From SIG607 sp045601805 (GTDB lineage: Bacteria; Bacillota; Clostridia; Oscillospirales; Acutalibacteraceae), in assembly GCA_045601805.1 (NCBI GenBank), contig JAZSAJ010000059.1:62001-126000 (forward strand): 64,000 nucleotides of DNA. The letters run 5' to 3'. Of the stretch, positions 51,152 to 60,537 are shown in pieces. How positions within the stretch are numbered: position 1 is the first letter of the stretch; every line of letters starts with the position of its first letter. The notes beneath the pieces are model-generated. The model made no database searches. It worked only from the letters and a program-made list of their open reading frames with translations, and was not told where the DNA came from. The position numbers were made by a program, and so were the translations under genes.

Positions 51152-52159
51152 ATGTATACCCTTACAAAAGTAAATGGCTATAAAAGTTTGCTTGATTTAA
51201 AGCAAACCGAAATTGCCATTAAAAAGGTAAAAGATTTTTTTGAAAGGGACCTTGCCAAACAACTTAATTTAACAAGGGTGTCTGCCCCTTTGTTTGTGCA
51301 TAACCAAAGCGGTTTAAACGATACGCTTAACGGCACCGAACGCCCTGTTTCGTTTGATATTAAGGGTGTTGCGGGCGATATGGAAATTGTTCATTCGCTT
51401 GCCAAATGGAAGCGCGACGCTTTGGCGCGTTACGGTTTTAAACACGGCGAAGGCCTTTACACCGATATGAACGCTATTAGGCGCGATGAAGACCTTGATA
51501 ACATACATTCGGTTTTTGTTGACCAATGGGACTGGGAAAAGGTTATAACCAAAGAAGAAAGAAACGAAAAAACCTTAAAGGAAATTGTAAGAAGCATTTA
51601 TTCTGCGCTTAAGAACACCGAACATTATATTGCAAAAGAATATAATTTTGTTCACGAACTTTTGCCCGAAGAAATTACCTTTATAACCACCCAAGAACTT
51701 GAAGACCGCTACCCAAACGCCACCGGTAAAGAGCGTGAAAAACTTGCCGTTAAAGAATACGGCGCTGTTTTCTTAATGCAAATCGGCGGTAATTTAAAAT
51801 CGGGCAAACCGCACGACGGCAGGGCGCCCGATTATGACGACTGGCAGCTTAACGGCGATATTTTGGTGTATTACCCTCTTTTAGATATTTCGCTTGAACT
51901 TTCTTCAATGGGAATTAGGGTAGACGAAGAAGCGCTTTTAAAACAACTTAAGGTTCGCGGTGCAGAAGAAAGGGTAAATTTGCCTTTCCACAAGGCATTA
52001 TTAAACGGCGAACTTCCCTACACCGTTGGCGGCGGAATTGGACAATCGCGTATGTGTATGTACTTTTTAAAGAAAGCCCACATTGGCGAAGTTCAGTCTT
52101 CATTCTGGCCAAGCGAAATGGTCAAAGAATGTTTAGAAAACGGAATAGAGTTGCTATAA
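51152..52159 (+). CDS. asnA: Aspartate--ammonia ligase
   Basis: 335 residues, class II aminoacyl-tRNA-synthetase-like fold. VSAPLFVHNQSGLNDTLNGTERPV, VHSLAKWKRDALARYGF, HSVFVDQWDWEKVI and GGGIGQSRMCMYFLKKAHIGEVQ are diagnostic of AsnA. It makes asparagine from aspartate, ammonia and ATP. GATAGGAGA precedes the ATG. Length is normal. Confidence 0.96.
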   Translation: MYTLTKVNGYKSLLDLKQTEIAIKKVKDFFERDLAKQLNLTRVSAPLFVHNQSGLNDTLNGTERPVSFDIKGVAGDMEIVHSLAKWKRDALARYGFKHGEGLYTDMNAIRRDEDLDNIHSVFVDQWDWEKVITKEERNEKTLKEIVRSIYSALKNTEHYIAKEYNFVHELLPEEITFITTQELEDRYPNATGKEREKLAVKEYGAVFLMQIGGNLKSGKPHDGRAPDYDDWQLNGDILVYYPLLDISLELSSMGIRVDEEALLKQLKVRGAEERVNLPFHKALLNGELPYTVGGGIGQSRMCMYFLKKAHIGEVQSSFWPSEMVKECLENGIELL

Positions 52160-52166
52160 AAACAAT

Positions 52167-52197
52167 AAAACCACGGTGTAACACCGTGGTTTTTTAT
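52167..52197. terminator. Bidirectional terminator
   Basis: AAAACCACGGTG and CACCGTGGTTTT arms with T-runs on both sides, shared by asnA and the leftward DMT gene. Confidence 0.88.
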
Positions 52198-53048
52198 TAT
52201 AAGTTTAAAATTATTATTGAAACTGTGCCTAAAACCATTCCAATAATTTGTGTAACCGTTAATTTTTCTTTATAAACCGTAACCCCAATGATTGTGGTTA
52301 GCAAAATTCCGCCTGCCGACATTATTGGGAACACAACCGACGCCGGCCAAACGGCAAGCATCATAATAAAAAGGTTAAGAAGTCCATTTGACAACCCACA
52401 AATTATGTATAAGTGAGCACCTGCGGTTATTTTTTTGGCAATATTATTTCTTTCAAAAACAAGTGCGGCGGCAAAAATACAAACAAACGATATTAAAAGT
52501 GCTATTATCATAAACTCGTTTTTGCCCGCGCCATCAAACTTTATTTGCTGAACCTTTTGAACGGTTGAACAACCGCCGCTACCCAAAAACGCAATAAACA
52601 TAAATATTGCCCATTTTAAAGAAAGCTTTTTATTATTTCCTTTACCCTCATAATTTATAAGAAAAAGTGAAACAATAAGTAAACCAATGCCAATATAAAG
52701 CAAAGGCCCTGTGGGTTCCTTTAAAAATAATATTCCATAAATTGAAGGCAACAAAAGAGAATATTTACATACAAGGCCTGTTATTGAAAGCGGCCCTGTG
52801 CTAATTGCAAAAAAGGTTCCCACCGTTGCAGCAGAATAAAACGCCGCAAAACCAATGCTATAAGGAATAAATTGTGCCGAAAAATTCAACTTGCCTTTTG
52901 AAATTATTAAGAAAACAATAAGCGAAAACAACACACTTAAAGCCGAAAAGGTAAAGGCGCCTTCCTTTATTCGTTTATTATATTCTTTTCGTGTGACCTG
53001 TTGAACAATTACGCCAATTATTGATAAAGTAAGTAATAAAGCAAACAT
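52197..53048 (-). CDS. DMT-family permease
   Basis: 283 residues with about ten helices in two EamA-like halves. GPLSITGLVCKYSLLLPSIYGILFLKEPTG closes the first half and GGILLTTIIGVTVYKEKLTVTQIIGMVLG the second. Substrate unknown. Its start overlaps the stop of the TIM-barrel-like gene (TAATG), so the two are coupled; it may import or export the compound the upstream protein handles. Confidence 0.8.
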   Translation of the reverse strand: MFALLLTLSIIGVIVQQVTRKEYNKRIKEGAFTFSALSVLFSLIVFLIISKGKLNFSAQFIPYSIGFAAFYSAATVGTFFAISTGPLSITGLVCKYSLLLPSIYGILFLKEPTGPLLYIGIGLLIVSLFLINYEGKGNNKKLSLKWAIFMFIAFLGSGGCSTVQKVQQIKFDGAGKNEFMIIALLISFVCIFAAALVFERNNIAKKITAGAHLYIICGLSNGLLNLFIMMLAVWPASVVFPIMSAGGILLTTIIGVTVYKEKLTVTQIIGMVLGTVSIIILNL

Positions 53049-54946
53049 TATTCCACCTCAAAAGCGGCAAAGCCGTAAGCACTTATATCCGAAAGATATA
53101 CTTTGTTTCCAACAAGTTTACCGCTGCAGTTTACAAAGCGAATTTTAGAATATTCGCGGTCAAGCTCTACAACGGGGTCAATAACGTCGTCAATAAAAAT
53201 GTTGGCAAGTGCCACCGACAAAGAGTTTTCACCGCGAGAAGCTAAAACGTAAAGGTTGGGGTTTTTGCAAATTTTTGCAGGAAGTTTTTTGCCGCAAAGC
53301 CACTGGATATTATCAAAAAGTTGTTCTTGGCGGAAATAATTGTGAAAATAATTTTTATAAAGGTTTGCTAAAAAGGCGTCGTACCCAATTACCAAAAACC
53401 TTTGCCCTGCTTGGTTTTCATAACGGTATACCGAAGTAGTTCCATCGGGGGTGTATTTGCTTAATATTTCGGCTGTATCTTTGTGCGAAAGCGCATAGGT
53501 GCCAATAACTCCAATGCCGTTTATTTGGCCGTTTTGCGCAACAAAATATTCGCCGTGCTGTTGTGTGGGTTCAGCACTTATTAAACCAACATCAACACCG
53601 CGTGCGGTTAATATTTGGGCAGATTTATAATCAAGTATTGCGCCGTTTTTAATTCTTGCCAAATCCAAATATTTTGCGTGTTCGCCCGCAACAAACACCG
53701 GGTAACCGCTATTTTGGTTTTCGTAACAGGTGGGCACCGAGTTTTTAGAAAGCATATTTACGTGCTTTGCTTGGTAATAACCTACAAGTTTCCTGTGTAA
53801 GTTTTCGGCAACTTCTTCGGGGAAATCGTAATTCTCTAAAATATGAATGTTTTGAAAAATTTCAACACCAACTGGGGTTTTACCGCTAAAAATTTCGGCT
53901 ATGCCGTTTCGTACACCTTCATTTTTAATATACCTGTCTATATATCCCGATTCATATTCGGGGCCAAAATTATATTCAAAAATATAATTAAGCAAATTAT
54001 CTTCTTCAGGGTTGTTTGCCATAAGCAACATATCAAAAAGTTCCAATGTTTTAGAAGGGCAGTTATACCTTGGTCTTGGGTATGTATCGCCCTCTGACAT
54101 AACCTCCAAACCGCTGTTTCTAAGCCAACAAAATTCTTGCCTTGTGGTTTCAACCTGGCCAATTATGTTAACGTCCCAATACGGTGCGCTGCAAACCCTT
54201 GTAAAAGGAACTGTGTTACCCTTAAACGCATTTTGAAGCTCAACTACGCTTATGCCGTTTGTGTCCCACAGTTCTTGGCTGGTGCAACAACCCATGCGAA
54301 TTTTGGGGTTAACTTCATCAACACGGCGTCGCAATTCTTTTGCAAAATTAACAAGAGTTTCGCCCATAAGGTGCATATATTCGCTTCTGTATTTGTTTTT
54401 TCCGCCGCTTAAAATAAGTTTTTCAAGCTTTTCCCTTGGCACTTCTTCACCAATGCGTTTAAAGTATTCTTTACGGTGTTTTTCACAAAAACACCCCATA
54501 TAATAGCCTCTGCTATGCATTCTGAAATCGTCGTCAAACATTATTATATCGGGGCCGAATTTTGCAAGTTCGCTTATTACATTACCGTAATCTTTTACAA
54601 AACGCTCGTCGGTTGGGCAAAAGCCGTGGTCGCAAATTTCACCGCCAACACCTTCTATGGGCGTATAAGTATCGGGTTTAAGCGGCTTTGTAAAAAAATT
54701 AAGCGATGAGCCGTGGCCCAAGCTGCTTACCCAAAAACCTACTTCGGGCGCAACCTTTTTAAATTCGCCAAGCAAATAAGCAATTCTCTGTGGGTCTTTA
54801 TACACCAAAGATTCTTCAGGATAATAACAATCCATACCAATTAAAAAAACCCTGTGCGCCTTGCATTTTTTAACACTTTCAAGGTAAACCGGCAGGTTTT
54901 CATTTGTAATAACTTTTATATTTATTGGAACAGAAATTTTACGCAT
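53048..54946 (-). CDS. Uncharacterised glycosidase-like TIM-barrel protein
   Basis: 632 residues, no signal peptide. The N-terminal half reads like a barrel with acidic strand ends: FLIGMDCYYPEE, GFWVSSLGHGSSLNF, DIIMFDDDFRMHSRGYYMGCFCEKH and GLEVMSEGDTYPRP. The C-terminal half has a glutamine-amidotransferase-like or trimerisation-type domain (LTARGVDVGLIS, FLVIGYDAF) and a final beta domain. The pattern recalls GH42/GH-clan-A relatives, but I cannot name a family or the catalytic pair. The divergent PocR-AraC gene suggests an inducible substrate. Confidence 0.6.
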   Translation of the reverse strand: MRKISVPINIKVITNENLPVYLESVKKCKAHRVFLIGMDCYYPEESLVYKDPQRIAYLLGEFKKVAPEVGFWVSSLGHGSSLNFFTKPLKPDTYTPIEGVGGEICDHGFCPTDERFVKDYGNVISELAKFGPDIIMFDDDFRMHSRGYYMGCFCEKHRKEYFKRIGEEVPREKLEKLILSGGKNKYRSEYMHLMGETLVNFAKELRRRVDEVNPKIRMGCCTSQELWDTNGISVVELQNAFKGNTVPFTRVCSAPYWDVNIIGQVETTRQEFCWLRNSGLEVMSEGDTYPRPRYNCPSKTLELFDMLLMANNPEEDNLLNYIFEYNFGPEYESGYIDRYIKNEGVRNGIAEIFSGKTPVGVEIFQNIHILENYDFPEEVAENLHRKLVGYYQAKHVNMLSKNSVPTCYENQNSGYPVFVAGEHAKYLDLARIKNGAILDYKSAQILTARGVDVGLISAEPTQQHGEYFVAQNGQINGIGVIGTYALSHKDTAEILSKYTPDGTTSVYRYENQAGQRFLVIGYDAFLANLYKNYFHNYFRQEQLFDNIQWLCGKKLPAKICKNPNLYVLASRGENSLSVALANIFIDDVIDPVVELDREYSKIRFVNCSGKLVGNKVYLSDISAYGFAAFEVE

Positions 54947-54968
54947 AACGACACCTCTCTTTTATTTT

Positions 54969-54999
54969 ATTATAAAGCCAAACTTTAACTATTTAAAGT
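54969..54999 (-). promoter_or_regulatory. Regulated promoter with palindrome
   Basis: Minus strand TTTAAA (54992-54997), 17 bases, TATAAT (54969-54974). The palindrome ACTTTAA-CTAT-TTAAAGT (54982-54999) covers the weak -35 box, a likely AraC-type site. Confidence 0.55.
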
Positions 55000-55046
55000 A
55001 AAAATTTTCACAAAAAATATTAAAATCTTCCTAAATGTAAAACATA

Positions 55047-55075
55047 TTGATATTTTTGCTTGTATCATATATAAT
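55047..55075 (+). promoter_or_regulatory. Promoter of the PocR-AraC regulator
   Basis: TTGATA (55047-55052), 17 bases, TATAAT (55070-55075); AAAGGTGAT precedes the ATG. Confidence 0.75.
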
Positions 55076-55090
55076 CAAAAAGGTGATACT

Positions 55091-55921
55091 ATGCGCATTG
55101 ATTACGATACAAAGAAAATACAAACTGCCCTTTTAAAGTTTACAAAAGCAACAGGAATAAACGCATCGTTTGTTAAAAGCGATTTTACTTCTTTGCTAAA
55201 CCCCGTTTTTAAACACCCTCTTTCACAAGGTTATTGCCAACATATACAGTTATCAAAAAACGGGCAATACAAATGCTTTTCTTCAGATAAAGAATTGCTT
55301 TTAAAATGCGCAAAAAGCCGAAAACCCGAAACCCACATGTGTCACGCAGGGCTTATTGACGTGGCGATTCCCATTGTTTTTGAAGAAAATATAGCCGGTT
55401 TTTTACTGCTTGGACAAATGAAAGAAACCAAACCGTTTGAAGAAATTAAAGAACTTATTAAAGAATTACCGATTGATTTAACGGTTTTAGAAAAACTTTA
55501 TAAAGAAATTCCTGTTTTTGAACCCGAAAAAATAAACAGCATTGTAAGCATTGCCGAAATGATGGCAAAATATTTGCTTGTAGAAAATTCCCTTTTTTCT
55601 ACCTATGATTTTAACTTGGATACGGCAGTTGATTATATTAACAACAATTTGCAAAACCAATTAACAGTTGAAAAGATTTCAAAGGCAAGCGGTGTTTCTA
55701 AAAACACTCTTTATGATGGCTTTATGAAAGAATTTAATATGACTGTTGGGAATTACATAACCAAAAAGCGTATACAAAAAGCGGAAAAACTACTGTTGGA
55801 AACAAAGCTTAGTGTTGAAGAGATTTCACTGCAAACAGGTTTTTCTTCTTCGGCATATTTTGCCGCAGTTTTTAAAAAAGCAAACGGTATTTCACCGCTT
55901 AAATTCAGAAAAGCAAAATAA
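55091..55921 (+). CDS. AraC-family regulator with PocR sensor domain
   Basis: 276 residues. The N-terminal PocR ligand-binding domain (~10-160) has the conserved Cys pattern YCQHIQLSKNGQYKC, LLLKCAKS and HMCHAGLIDVAIPIVF. The C-terminal double HTH reads LTVEKISKASGVSKNTLYDGF and LSVEEISLQTGFSSSAYFAAVFKKANGISPLKFR. PocR domains sense small polyols or related ligands. Divergent from the TIM-barrel-like gene and DMT permease, which it probably activates. Confidence 0.88.
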   Translation: MRIDYDTKKIQTALLKFTKATGINASFVKSDFTSLLNPVFKHPLSQGYCQHIQLSKNGQYKCFSSDKELLLKCAKSRKPETHMCHAGLIDVAIPIVFEENIAGFLLLGQMKETKPFEEIKELIKELPIDLTVLEKLYKEIPVFEPEKINSIVSIAEMMAKYLLVENSLFSTYDFNLDTAVDYINNNLQNQLTVEKISKASGVSKNTLYDGFMKEFNMTVGNYITKKRIQKAEKLLLETKLSVEEISLQTGFSSSAYFAAVFKKANGISPLKFRKAK

Positions 55922-55948
55922 AAAGCACCCAATGGGTGCTTTTTATTT
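55921..55948. terminator. Bidirectional terminator
   Basis: AAAAGCACCC (55921-55930) and GGGTGCTTTT (55934-55943), shared by the AraC gene and the leftward antiporter. Confidence 0.85.
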
Positions 55949-57211
55949 TGCATTTTCTTTTCTTGCGCTGGTTCTGCCCTCTTTTTTAATTTCGCCAACT
56001 GCCAAAAGGCATTTTTTGGTGAGTGACGGGCCAACAAGTTCATATACCAAAACGGCAAACAAAACAATGTTTCGCACAAGTGCGCCGCCCTCTAAACTTG
56101 CGGAAGTAAGCGCCATACCAAGCGCAACACCGGCTTGCGGTAAAAGTGTTATACCAAGGTTTTTGGTAATACCAACGGGTTGTTTTGTTAAACGGCAGCT
56201 TAAATCGGCTCCAAAATATTTGCCAAGCGACCTTGCTATTATGTAAACCACTCCTAAAGCAACGGTTGCAGGTTTCATAATTACCTCTAAATCAAGTTCT
56301 GCGCCCGAAACAACAAAGAACAAAACGTTAATCGGCATTGTCCAGCCCTCTACCCTGTTCATAAGTTCTTCGGAGGTTGAACAAACATTGCAAAATACGG
56401 TTCCGCACATCATACAAACAAGCAAAAGCGAAAAGCCAACATGCACACCAAAAACGGTGAATTTAACGCTTGAAATACCAACCGCCAAAAGCACAAAGGC
56501 AACCGAAATGGTTAAACGTTTACTTCTTGAATGGAAAAATTCTTCAACTAAATCAAGCAAAACACCAATAATTGCGCCCAAAACAAGCGAAGCGATAATT
56601 TCAATTATTGGTTCAACCACAACCGCCATTACACTTGTTTCGCCGTGGGAAAGCGAGGTTGCAATACCGTAAGAAACCGAAAAAAGCAAAAGGCCAACAG
56701 CGTCGTCAATCGCAACAACCAGCATTAAAAGTTTTGTTAAGGGACCGTCTGCCTTATATTGCCTTATTACCATTAAGGTAGCAGCCGGTGCGGTAGCCGA
56801 AGCAATTGCGCCCAAAACAATAGCAACAGGTAAAGTTATTACATTTGGGAACATAAAATGTGCGGCTATTAAAACAATATCAACCACAACTGTTGTTATA
56901 ACTGCCTGCAATATGCCAATAACTATTGCGCTTTTGCCCATTGTTTTAAGTTGGCTTAAACGGAATTCGTTACCAATAGTAAAAGCAATAAAGCCAAGTG
57001 CGGTTTGGGTAATTACCGAAAACCCCTCTACCTGACTAAGCGAATTAAATCCAAGCCCCGAAAGCCCAATTTTGCCAATTAAAAAGGGGCCAAGCAAAAG
57101 CCCTGCTACCAAATAAGCCGTAACGGCAGGCATTTTTAAAAGTTTTGTTAAACGCGAAAGCATTAGTCCGCCGACCAAAGCCACCGCAATACAAATAAGT
57201 TCTGTTTGCAT
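55943..57211 (-). CDS. CPA2-type cation:proton antiporter
   Basis: 422 residues, about twelve helices. MPAVTAYLVAGLLLGP, QTALGFIAFTIGNEF, ASATAPAATLMVIRQYKADGPLT and VVAIDDAVGLLLF (the Asp pair of Na+/H+ or K+/H+ exchangers) match CPA2/KefB-like proteins. There is no C-terminal RCK/TrkA-N domain, which KefB has. ATG 57211 follows GGAAGTG; the longer frame enters the promoter. Ion specificity unknown. Confidence 0.85.
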   Translation of the reverse strand: MQTELICIAVALVGGLMLSRLTKLLKMPAVTAYLVAGLLLGPFLIGKIGLSGLGFNSLSQVEGFSVITQTALGFIAFTIGNEFRLSQLKTMGKSAIVIGILQAVITTVVVDIVLIAAHFMFPNVITLPVAIVLGAIASATAPAATLMVIRQYKADGPLTKLLMLVVAIDDAVGLLLFSVSYGIATSLSHGETSVMAVVVEPIIEIIASLVLGAIIGVLLDLVEEFFHSRSKRLTISVAFVLLAVGISSVKFTVFGVHVGFSLLLVCMMCGTVFCNVCSTSEELMNRVEGWTMPINVLFFVVSGAELDLEVIMKPATVALGVVYIIARSLGKYFGADLSCRLTKQPVGITKNLGITLLPQAGVALGMALTSASLEGGALVRNIVLFAVLVYELVGPSLTKKCLLAVGEIKKEGRTSARKENAK

Positions 57212-57242
57212 TTTTTCACTTCCATAATAATTTTCCGCAGTC

Positions 57243-57271
57243 ATTATAGCACTATTATATATAATATTCAA
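57243..57271 (-). promoter_or_regulatory. Promoter of the antiporter gene
   Basis: Minus strand TTGAAT (57266-57271), 17 bases, TATAAT (57243-57248). Confidence 0.72.
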
Positions 57272-57319
57272 GGTTAAAAAGCAACAAAAAACCATCCGTT
57301 TTTTTATACCTTTTTATGT

Positions 57320-57352
57320 AAAAATCCGTTTTGCCAAAAAGCAAAACGGACC
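57320..57352 (-). terminator. Terminator of the phage block
   Basis: TCCGTTTTG (57325-57333) and CAAAACGGA (57342-57350), T-rich on the minus strand. It ends the leftward structural/lysis transcript. Confidence 0.8.
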
Positions 57353-57362
57353 TTTTTATTTT

Positions 57363-58076
57363 TTATAAATTTTCTTTTTTAATTATTGCACTAAAACCTG
57401 CTTCTTTTAACTTTTCGGCAGTTTTTTGCGCGTTGGCAAGGTTTTTATATGCGCCTACCTGAACGCGATATAAAATATCTTCTTTTGGTTCTTCTATTTT
57501 TGTAAGATTACCAAGTTCTATTATTGCTTCGGCTATTGCCTGGGCACATTTTTTGCTGTAATCTTCGGTTATAATAACGGGCGCGTCGGTTGCGCTGTCC
57601 ATAAAACCAAGTTCAAGCAAAACGGCAGGCATTTTTGTTTCGCGGCATTCGTAAAAATCTGCCGTAGCAAGCGGTGTAGCGCGGTTACCAACAAGTCCTG
57701 TTTTTTCTATTAACTTGTTGTAAAAAAGTTTTTGCATATTTTTGGTGTATTCATCTACATACAAATAGGTGAATGCCATAATTCCGCCGCCACTTCCACC
57801 GTTAATTCCGCCGTTATGGTGAATAGATACATAAATATCGGCGTCAAAATTGTTTACATTCTTTATTCTTTCTACAAGTGTTATTAGTTTTTCGCCTGTT
57901 CTGTCGTCGGTGCGAAGCAGGGTATAACCTGTATATCCCTTTAAAATTTCTTCTACCTTTTCGGCTACACGCGAATTTAACACCCATTCTCTTGTTTCTT
58001 TTTCGTCAAACTGTTTAAGCACTCGTCTACCGGGTTCATAAAAATAATGCCCTGCATTAAGCGCAATCTTAAACAT
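57363..58076 (-). CDS. N-acetylmuramoyl-L-alanine amidase with SPOR domain (endolysin)
   Basis: 237 residues. Amidase_3 domain (~1-180): ALNAGHYFYEPG (first zinc His), a Glu in the helix near 27, YVSIHHNGG (second His) and AVLLELGFMDSATDA (catalytic Glu). The C-terminal SPOR-like repeat (YRVQVGAYKNLANAQKTAEKLKEAGF) binds peptidoglycan. No signal peptide, so it needs the holin. It overlaps the holin gene by 8 bases. Such amidases also serve in sporulation, but the context says phage lysis. Confidence 0.9.
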   Translation of the reverse strand: MFKIALNAGHYFYEPGRRVLKQFDEKETREWVLNSRVAEKVEEILKGYTGYTLLRTDDRTGEKLITLVERIKNVNNFDADIYVSIHHNGGINGGSGGGIMAFTYLYVDEYTKNMQKLFYNKLIEKTGLVGNRATPLATADFYECRETKMPAVLLELGFMDSATDAPVIITEDYSKKCAQAIAEAIIELGNLTKIEEPKEDILYRVQVGAYKNLANAQKTAEKLKEAGFSAIIKKENL

Positions 58077-58317
58077 CTACCTCACCCTCTTTTAGTTGTT
58101 TAAAAAATTCATCGGCACGCTTTGCCTTTTTTGAAAAACTGTTATTATACCACCAAGCAGAAACTATTGCCGCAATGCTAATAAGCGCTTCTACAATTCC
58201 TGCAACTGCGCTTTGGTCTACGGGTAAAACTTTTATACCAAACTGCTTTAATATTAAATTTATAATAACAATGAAAACCATAACTGTCCGTACAATAGTG
58301 CCTTTAGAAATTTTCAC
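58069..58317 (-). CDS. Phage holin (phi LC3-like)
   Basis: 82 residues with two hydrophobic helices (VRTVMVFIVIINLIL and AVAGIVEALISIAAIVSAWWY) and a charged C-terminal tail NNSFSKKAKRADEFFKQLKEG, typical of the phi LC3 holin group. It would form the membrane lesion that releases the amidase. Directly upstream of and overlapping the amidase gene. Confidence 0.85.
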   Translation of the reverse strand: MKISKGTIVRTVMVFIVIINLILKQFGIKVLPVDQSAVAGIVEALISIAAIVSAWWYNNSFSKKAKRADEFFKQLKEGEVDV

Positions 58318-58442
58318 TACGTTTCTCCCCTTATATAATATTTTTTATTTTTCTTTTTTGTGCCTTAAAATTCTTTTGTTTGCGAACACAAAGGGGGCGG
58401 TTGTTCGCGGTGTTGCGGTGGCAAAAACCAAAGGTTTTTGTT

Positions 58443-60527
58443 TTAATGTAATTCATATTCAAAAGCAATATCAGAAATTACTATTGGCGCTATTGCTGTC
58501 ATTTTTATTCCTGCGCCAAAGGTGTTTTTTCCGCTGCTTAATAAATTTTGCCGTTTTAGTGTTCCGTTTTGGGTTGTTTTAATTTCCTTACCGGAATCAT
58601 CTTCCGAAAACACCCAAAAAGAAACATTATGCAGTGCTTTTAAAAGCATGCTCGCCTTAATTAAGGTTTTTTTCTCTTTTATTTTTGTGCCAAACAACGC
58701 CGAAGCAAAGGTAACCTTTATATTAACAACACCGCTTGTTTCAGCGTCTATTATTATTTCGTCTTCTTCTCCGCCGAAACCCGAAACCGAAATAGTGCTG
58801 TCTGCGCGGTTGCCTTCGTAAACAGCAAAAAGTTCACGCGATAACGAATAAAGACATTTAAGCCGAATATTTGCCGGAAGTTCCCAATAAAACCAATTGA
58901 GTCCGCCTCCGCCGTCTTTTTGTACAGAACCTGAAAGATATGTAAATCCGCTTACATTGCCGTCCATTACAAATATTTTATTCTTGTAAGTAAGAAAATA
59001 GTATCCGTCTTTTACACAAGCTGAAATACTTGTTATATCTTCATAAGGAATATCAAGCATATTTTTAATGTTTGGCGAAAGGGTGTAAATACTGCCTTCG
59101 GTGTAGGTGTTGGTACCGTAAAGGGTGTAAACTGCACCGCTTGAATGGTACCAAACAAGTCGGTTTTGGCAAAATTTAACACTTTCGGGGCAATCGCAAC
59201 CAATAGCGTTATGTACCTTTGTTATGGTAACCGACAACGCTGTGTTGGGCATTTTTTTGCTGTCTCTTATTATCTTTTCAATATCATAACCTGCAGTATC
59301 GGAAAGTTTTAAACGGTAAATTGAATTATCCTTAAAGGCAAATAAATAACGGTTTTGGAAAGCCATTGCGGTTATGGGTTCGCTGTTTCCGCCAACTTCA
59401 AAATAATTGCTTTCGCAAAAGTAAAAATAGTTTTCTTTACCGCTATAGTAAATCTTATTGCTGTTGTTTTCAGCCGAACTGCGAAGAAGCCGGGCGTCTG
59501 CCAATATTGATTGTGTTTTACCGCCGAAAAGGTCAAAATCTTGTTCGTGAACATCTTTAGCGCCTTCAACACAAAGCCCGTTAAGCACCACACCGCTTAT
59601 CGGCAAATAATAAGGGGTGACACCTTCGGTAAAAGAAATAATGCCTTCTTTTCTGTTAAGATGACAGGTTATTTTTTTATCACCAATATTTTGTGTGTCT
59701 GATTCGTTAAGCCATGTTAATTTAAAATTTATTATTTCGCCGCCATGATTATACTGAATATAAAATTTGTCTTCCTCTTTATAAGACAAATCTTTTACCG
59801 GCAATTCAAATGTATTAGAAAACCCGTCGGTACGAAAATATGCCTTAAATCTTCCGTTTACAATATTAAAATCTTCTAAATGCAGCGGTTTTATTGTGTC
59901 AAGACCTTCGGGGTCGTATGCCGCTTCAAACAAATTACCCCTGCCGTTAATCAAAATCGTGGGCGTATAAAATTTTTCCTTGTTTATTCTTTCCCAAACA
60001 AAATAGTTTTGCAGAAGTTCATAAAATTCAACCCGTTTTTGAATTCCTCCGTTTAAATGTTCGCAAATCGCAAGTACCAAAACCACACCGCTTTCGCAAA
60101 CAGTTGTATCGTTTATAATTACCGCGTTTTTAAGTTCAACATACGAATAAGGCGCCGTTTTTTGTATTTCCATATCCGCTACTTTTTGAACATAATTATC
60201 TTTATTTGTTAAAAAAGCCCTAAATTTAACGCTGTCAACATATTGTTCTGAAATAGCAAAAATCTTACTAAAACCGTTTAATGTAACGGGGTTTATGTCG
60301 GCTTCGTACATTTTGTTTTCTATGCTGTCTGCATTTTTTTGAAGTGCAATTACCGAATTTTTAAGTCCCGGTCGCGAAGACAACACACCGTTTGGATTCC
60401 ACAAATTAACACATTCGCTTAATTGTGATTCTGAAAGCGAAAGCAAATCATCTGCCGAATTTAAACCGCTGAAATTATCGCAGTAAAAAATTTTTCTTGC
60501 TTTTTCTTTTGGGGTTTTATACTTCAT
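58443..60527 (-). CDS. Large tail-hub-like phage protein
   Basis: 694 residues, beta-rich, no signal peptide. It begins with FSGLNSADDLLSLSESQLSECVNLWNPNGVLSSRPGLK, a 'minimally tagged G-x-N, RPG' start seen in podophage tail or stabilisation proteins. Repeated hydrophobic strands follow (AMAFQNRYLFAFKDNSIYRL, FCQNRLVWYHSSGAVYTLYG) like blades of a propeller. Position between the connector and the holin suggests the tail hub or packaged-DNA plug. ATG 60527 follows GGAGGG. Family not certain. Confidence 0.65.
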   Translation of the reverse strand: MKYKTPKEKARKIFYCDNFSGLNSADDLLSLSESQLSECVNLWNPNGVLSSRPGLKNSVIALQKNADSIENKMYEADINPVTLNGFSKIFAISEQYVDSVKFRAFLTNKDNYVQKVADMEIQKTAPYSYVELKNAVIINDTTVCESGVVLVLAICEHLNGGIQKRVEFYELLQNYFVWERINKEKFYTPTILINGRGNLFEAAYDPEGLDTIKPLHLEDFNIVNGRFKAYFRTDGFSNTFELPVKDLSYKEEDKFYIQYNHGGEIINFKLTWLNESDTQNIGDKKITCHLNRKEGIISFTEGVTPYYLPISGVVLNGLCVEGAKDVHEQDFDLFGGKTQSILADARLLRSSAENNSNKIYYSGKENYFYFCESNYFEVGGNSEPITAMAFQNRYLFAFKDNSIYRLKLSDTAGYDIEKIIRDSKKMPNTALSVTITKVHNAIGCDCPESVKFCQNRLVWYHSSGAVYTLYGTNTYTEGSIYTLSPNIKNMLDIPYEDITSISACVKDGYYFLTYKNKIFVMDGNVSGFTYLSGSVQKDGGGGLNWFYWELPANIRLKCLYSLSRELFAVYEGNRADSTISVSGFGGEEDEIIIDAETSGVVNIKVTFASALFGTKIKEKKTLIKASMLLKALHNVSFWVFSEDDSGKEIKTTQNGTLKRQNLLSSGKNTFGAGIKMTAIAPIVISDIAFEYELH

Positions 60528-60537
60528 AACAACCCTC

